Shown: positions 39,197 to 40,919 of the stretch, piece by piece
How the letters are laid out: each line of letters starts with the position of its first letter
Numbering within the stretch: position 1 is the stretch's first letter
From: a virus
Reading direction: 5' to 3' (one strand)
DNA length: 40,919 bases
IMG/VR virus record: IMGVR_UViG_3300006734_000016
Coordinates: 1 to 40,919 of that record
Made by a program: the position numbers and the translations under genes
The notes under the pieces: generated by a model
Seen by the model: the letters and a program-made list of their open reading frames with translations, nothing else
What the model was told of the DNA's origin: nothing
Databases searched by the model: none

Positions 39197-39471
39197 TGTC
39201 TTCCTGGTTTAGGTGGAACAACAGGTGGCGGTGTTGTTTTAGTTACTCTTTTTCCTTGTGTAGCTAAGGTAGAGCCTGTTAATAAGGCTAATGTCGTAGC
39301 AATCATTGTTCCGAATGTTACATCGAAACGTTTGCCAAGTTCCGGGCAGGTTGCTCGTACTTCGTTAATAGGTAGGTTTGAACAGATTCTTATTCCATAG
39401 ATAAGAACTAGAGCTTGCACGGAAAAAATACCCGTGAGTAATCCGAGTAGCCATTTCTCACGAGTTCCCAT
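39193..39471 (-). CDS. Putative holin, two membrane segments
   Basis: The 92-aa protein has two hydrophobic segments ([20 protein letters not shown], residues 8-27; [19 protein letters not shown], 53-71) and a basic, Pro-rich C-terminus ([19 protein letters not shown]). Direct coupling to the endolysin and the class II holin topology support the call. Confidence 0.7.
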   Translation of the reverse strand: MGTREKWLLGLLTGIFSVQALVLIYGIRICSNLPINEVRATCPELGKRFDVTFGTMIATTLALLTGSTLATQGKRVTKTTPPPVVPPKPGRQ

Positions 39472-39488
39472 TGGTTTAGAAAGAGGGA

Positions 39489-39674
39489 CTATTCAATTTT
39501 ATCTTGTTCTTCAAATTCTTTTTTTTGTTCTGCTGCATACTTAAGTACACGTTCGCGTTGCTCTACGCTGTAAGAAGCACGAGCAATAGTAACGATGACT
39601 GCAAGAAATCCAGCGGCAGCAAGTCCGCCAAAAAGGATATCTCGTGCAGCAAAGAGGTTCCAGGTATCAGGCAT
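39489..39674 (-). CDS. Small membrane protein with charged tail, 61 aa
   Basis: The ATG at 39674 (MPDTWNLFAARDILFGGLAA) is preferred over an upstream ATG because it overlaps the preceding gene in the compact style of this cassette. One hydrophobic segment (ILFGGLAAAGFLAVIVTIA) is followed by a charged helix ending EFEEQDKIE. Such a layout could be an inner-membrane spanin or antiholin. Part of the lysis cassette by position. Confidence 0.6.
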   Translation of the reverse strand: MPDTWNLFAARDILFGGLAAAGFLAVIVTIARASYSVEQRERVLKYAAEQKKEFEEQDKIE

Positions 39675-39750
39675 GGTGAATAATGAAGTAAATGGTTGCG
39701 GTAATACAGGCAAAGAGAATGCCAGCTATTGCGGAAATAAAATCAGTCAT
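39667..39750 (-). CDS. 27-aa single-span membrane peptide
   Basis: A tiny frame from ATG 39750 to TGA 39667 encodes a 27-residue peptide that is nearly all one hydrophobic helix (ISAIAGILFACITATIYFII). Its start overlaps the preceding stop as ATGA and its end overlaps the next start by 8 bases. This double coupling, inside a lysis cassette, supports translation. It may be a minimal holin or regulator. Confidence 0.6.
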   Translation of the reverse strand: MTDFISAIAGILFACITATIYFIIHHA

Positions 39751-40061
39751 GGATCACAGGTGCCAAGAGTATTTGAAATAATGTCGTAAGTAGATTGATG
39801 TAGGTCTTCAATAGTTTCTACGCCTCTGCCAGGGATAAAGATATCCATAACATAAGTATCGTTACTATTTTGATAACCACCTGCAACGCAGGCCTTTGCT
39901 TCAATAATAATTTCTTCTGGCCACGGTGGTCCTGTTGGGTCTTCACTTGCTGTTGCAGTTTTGTAGTACAAACCGCCAGTAACAATTAGACCAGCTGCAG
40001 CAATAGAAGTAGTGACTGCAAGTATTATTTTTTCTGTTTTAGTTATAGGGTGTCTAGTCAT
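39747..40061 (-). CDS. Membrane-anchored or exported protein with one Cys pair
   Basis: The 104-aa protein has an N-terminal hydrophobic segment (IILAVTTSIAAAGLIVTGGLYY, residues 12-33) after a basic start, so it is anchored or exported. The remaining ~70 residues contain two Cys (AKACVAGG and LGTCDP), a potential disulphide outside the cytoplasm. It lies at the head of the lysis cassette. It could be a spanin component; no family is recognised. Confidence 0.6.
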   Translation of the reverse strand: MTRHPITKTEKIILAVTTSIAAAGLIVTGGLYYKTATASEDPTGPPWPEEIIIEAKACVAGGYQNSNDTYVMDIFIPGRGVETIEDLHQSTYDIISNTLGTCDP

Positions 40062-40576
40062 CGTTTGTCAATTTGTTTGATGATGATGTCTTGTGGAAGT
40101 AAATCACAGCAGAAGTAAGAACTACTAAAGGTGATTTTCCCTGAGACACTGCGGTCAGGTTGTATAAATTCAGTACGTCTATCTAGAAGTAATAGTTGGA
40201 GTCCTCGTTCAACAAACAGCTGCATTGGTGCTCTGTCATTAAGCCAGGTGTTAGCCATTAGCAGGGCGAATGGTTTACCTAGATCTAATGCACGCTGAAA
40301 GAATGCACGTTTGTTGGTGAACGGTGGGTTAGAAACAATGATGTCCCAGTAAGTAGGTTCATAGTTAAAAAAGTCCAGTCCATCGTCAATGTGACTATGG
40401 ATGACTTCATTACCGTTGTCGTGAATGAGTTTGACAAACTCACTTTCAGCAGTGTCAAAAGGACACCAAACAATGGCATCTTTAGGTATAAATTCAAGTA
40501 TCGGCTGGACAGCGTACGCAGGTGTATAACATTCGTCGTTCTTACCAGCCGAGTACATTAAGACTCGACTATCCAA
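40058..40576 (-). CDS. DNA N6-adenine methyltransferase-like protein
   Basis: The start is a TTG at 40576 with GGAGGT 6 bases upstream; the first ATG (40558) lacks a ribosome-binding site. The 172-aa protein has a methyltransferase fold: NDECYTPAYAVQPILEFIP, VWCPFDTAESEF in the position of the AdoMet site, then the catalytic motif IIVSNPPFTNKRAFF. It ends with strands SGKITFSSSYFCCDL. It overlaps by 8 bases the nuclease-like gene upstream, which carries a PD-(D/E)XK-like motif. The pair resembles a compact restriction-modification unit, or a methyltransferase protecting phage DNA. Confidence 0.75.
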   Translation of the reverse strand: MDSRVLMYSAGKNDECYTPAYAVQPILEFIPKDAIVWCPFDTAESEFVKLIHDNGNEVIHSHIDDGLDFFNYEPTYWDIIVSNPPFTNKRAFFQRALDLGKPFALLMANTWLNDRAPMQLFVERGLQLLLLDRRTEFIQPDRSVSGKITFSSSYFCCDLLPQDIIIKQIDKR

Positions 40577-40919
40577 TTAAGCACCTCCCTAAGCTATATA
40601 TCTCTCGCTTGGTGACAGTTGCGCCTAGACGTGGGTCTTTGCGCTTTGACTTACTGTGATACTGTTTCTTTAATTTAGGAAGCAATATATACAGTACATC
40701 GTTTGCATCAAGACACCATAATTCTACGATCTTTCCACTCTCAAAGCGAGCAAAGTAGTGGTGCTTGTATTTACCAATCTTCTCTTCATAGAGGTAAGTA
40801 ACTTGTTCTTCCCAAGTAGGTTGAACGCTAATACCGTTGTAAGTTCCTTGGATATTCTTTTGTATGGTGGACTTGTATTCAGCGCCACCAGTTTCATCAA
40901 AGCCGTCAGCACCGCTGTA
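40569..40919 (-). CDS. Putative PD-(D/E)XK nuclease, partial (5' end beyond window)
   Basis: The frame is open to the window edge; the last 116 residues are visible. They begin YSGADGFDETGGAEYKSTIQ, where D...EYK has the form of the PD-(D/E)XK restriction endonuclease motif, followed by a beta-rich section (KHHYFARFESGKIVELWCL) and a basic helical end (KLKKQYHSKSKRKDPRLG). It is directly coupled to a DNA methyltransferase-like gene, which supports a restriction-type enzyme. Since the N-terminus is missing, the family cannot be fixed. Confidence 0.55.
   Translation of the reverse strand, partial: YSGADGFDETGGAEYKSTIQKNIQGTYNGISVQPTWEEQVTYLYEEKIGKYKHHYFARFESGKIVELWCLDANDVLYILLPKLKKQYHSKSKRKDPRLGATVTKREIYSLGRCLIG

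Noticed and set aside
1-40919. CRISPR array or rRNA genes
   Set aside because: No regularly spaced repeats with unique spacers outside coding repeats, and no rRNA-like sequence, were found on either strand.

Overview
The window looks like most of a temperate-type cyanophage genome (marine Synechococcus/Prochlorococcus type). The evidence is a high-light-inducible protein, an NblA-like phycobilisome adaptor, ThyX, a class I ribonucleotide reductase with a small-subunit-like partner, a T7-like family A DNA polymerase, DUF3310 and DUF4278 proteins, and a tyrosine integrase beside the 3' part of a tRNA-Ser gene. From memory, the combination of NblA, integrase and split DNA polymerase has been described in an uncultured, potentially lysogenic marine cyanophage lineage. 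Terminase, portal, capsid and RNA polymerase genes are not in this window, so the genome continues beyond at least one edge.

Layout. Bases 1-17711 are mainly + strand: three collagen-like tail fibres (1-2422), a tail-assembly chaperone, small basic proteins, an M23-like peptidase, further fibre proteins, and a 1535-aa adhesin with 28 DUF285 repeats (8998-13602). A GT-A glycosyltransferase, the tRNA-Ser att site, integrase, a second prolyl-hydroxylase-like gene, HNH, nblA-like and small genes follow. A two-gene minus-strand cassette (2862-5266) interrupts this block. From 17708 to the right edge almost everything is on the - strand. It runs, in transcription order from the right edge: a nuclease/methyltransferase pair, lysis cassette, hli, a basic repeat protein, many small genes, thioredoxin-like, IF-1, MazG-like, RNR alpha and beta, SGNH hydrolase, ThyX, SSB-like proteins, PD-(D/E)XK exonuclease, AEP-like primase with VirE/VapE-type helicase, HNH, a degenerate methyltransferase, a degenerate deaminase, exonuclease, polymerase, GIY-YIG and a protein-kinase-like gene. 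DUF3310 (22515-22907) is the only + strand gene in that block. Genes are packed tightly, with many ATGA or TAATG overlaps. No gene-free stretch exceeds 300 bases.

Most notable system. The collagen-like fibres carry Gly-X-Pro and Gly-X-Lys triplets. Next to them lies a 607-aa protein that joins, in order, a GT25 domain (the procollagen galactosyltransferase family), a PLOD/LH3-type glucosyltransferase domain and a lysyl-hydroxylase-type 2OG-Fe(II) oxygenase domain with all iron and 2-oxoglutarate ligands. A separate prolyl-4-hydroxylase-like gene overlaps it, and a second one is coupled to the integrase. Together they look like a complete phage-encoded collagen maturation pathway (Hyp, and Hyl-Gal-Glc) acting on the phage's own tail fibres. 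The homologies can be read from the sequence; the pathway and its substrate are inference.
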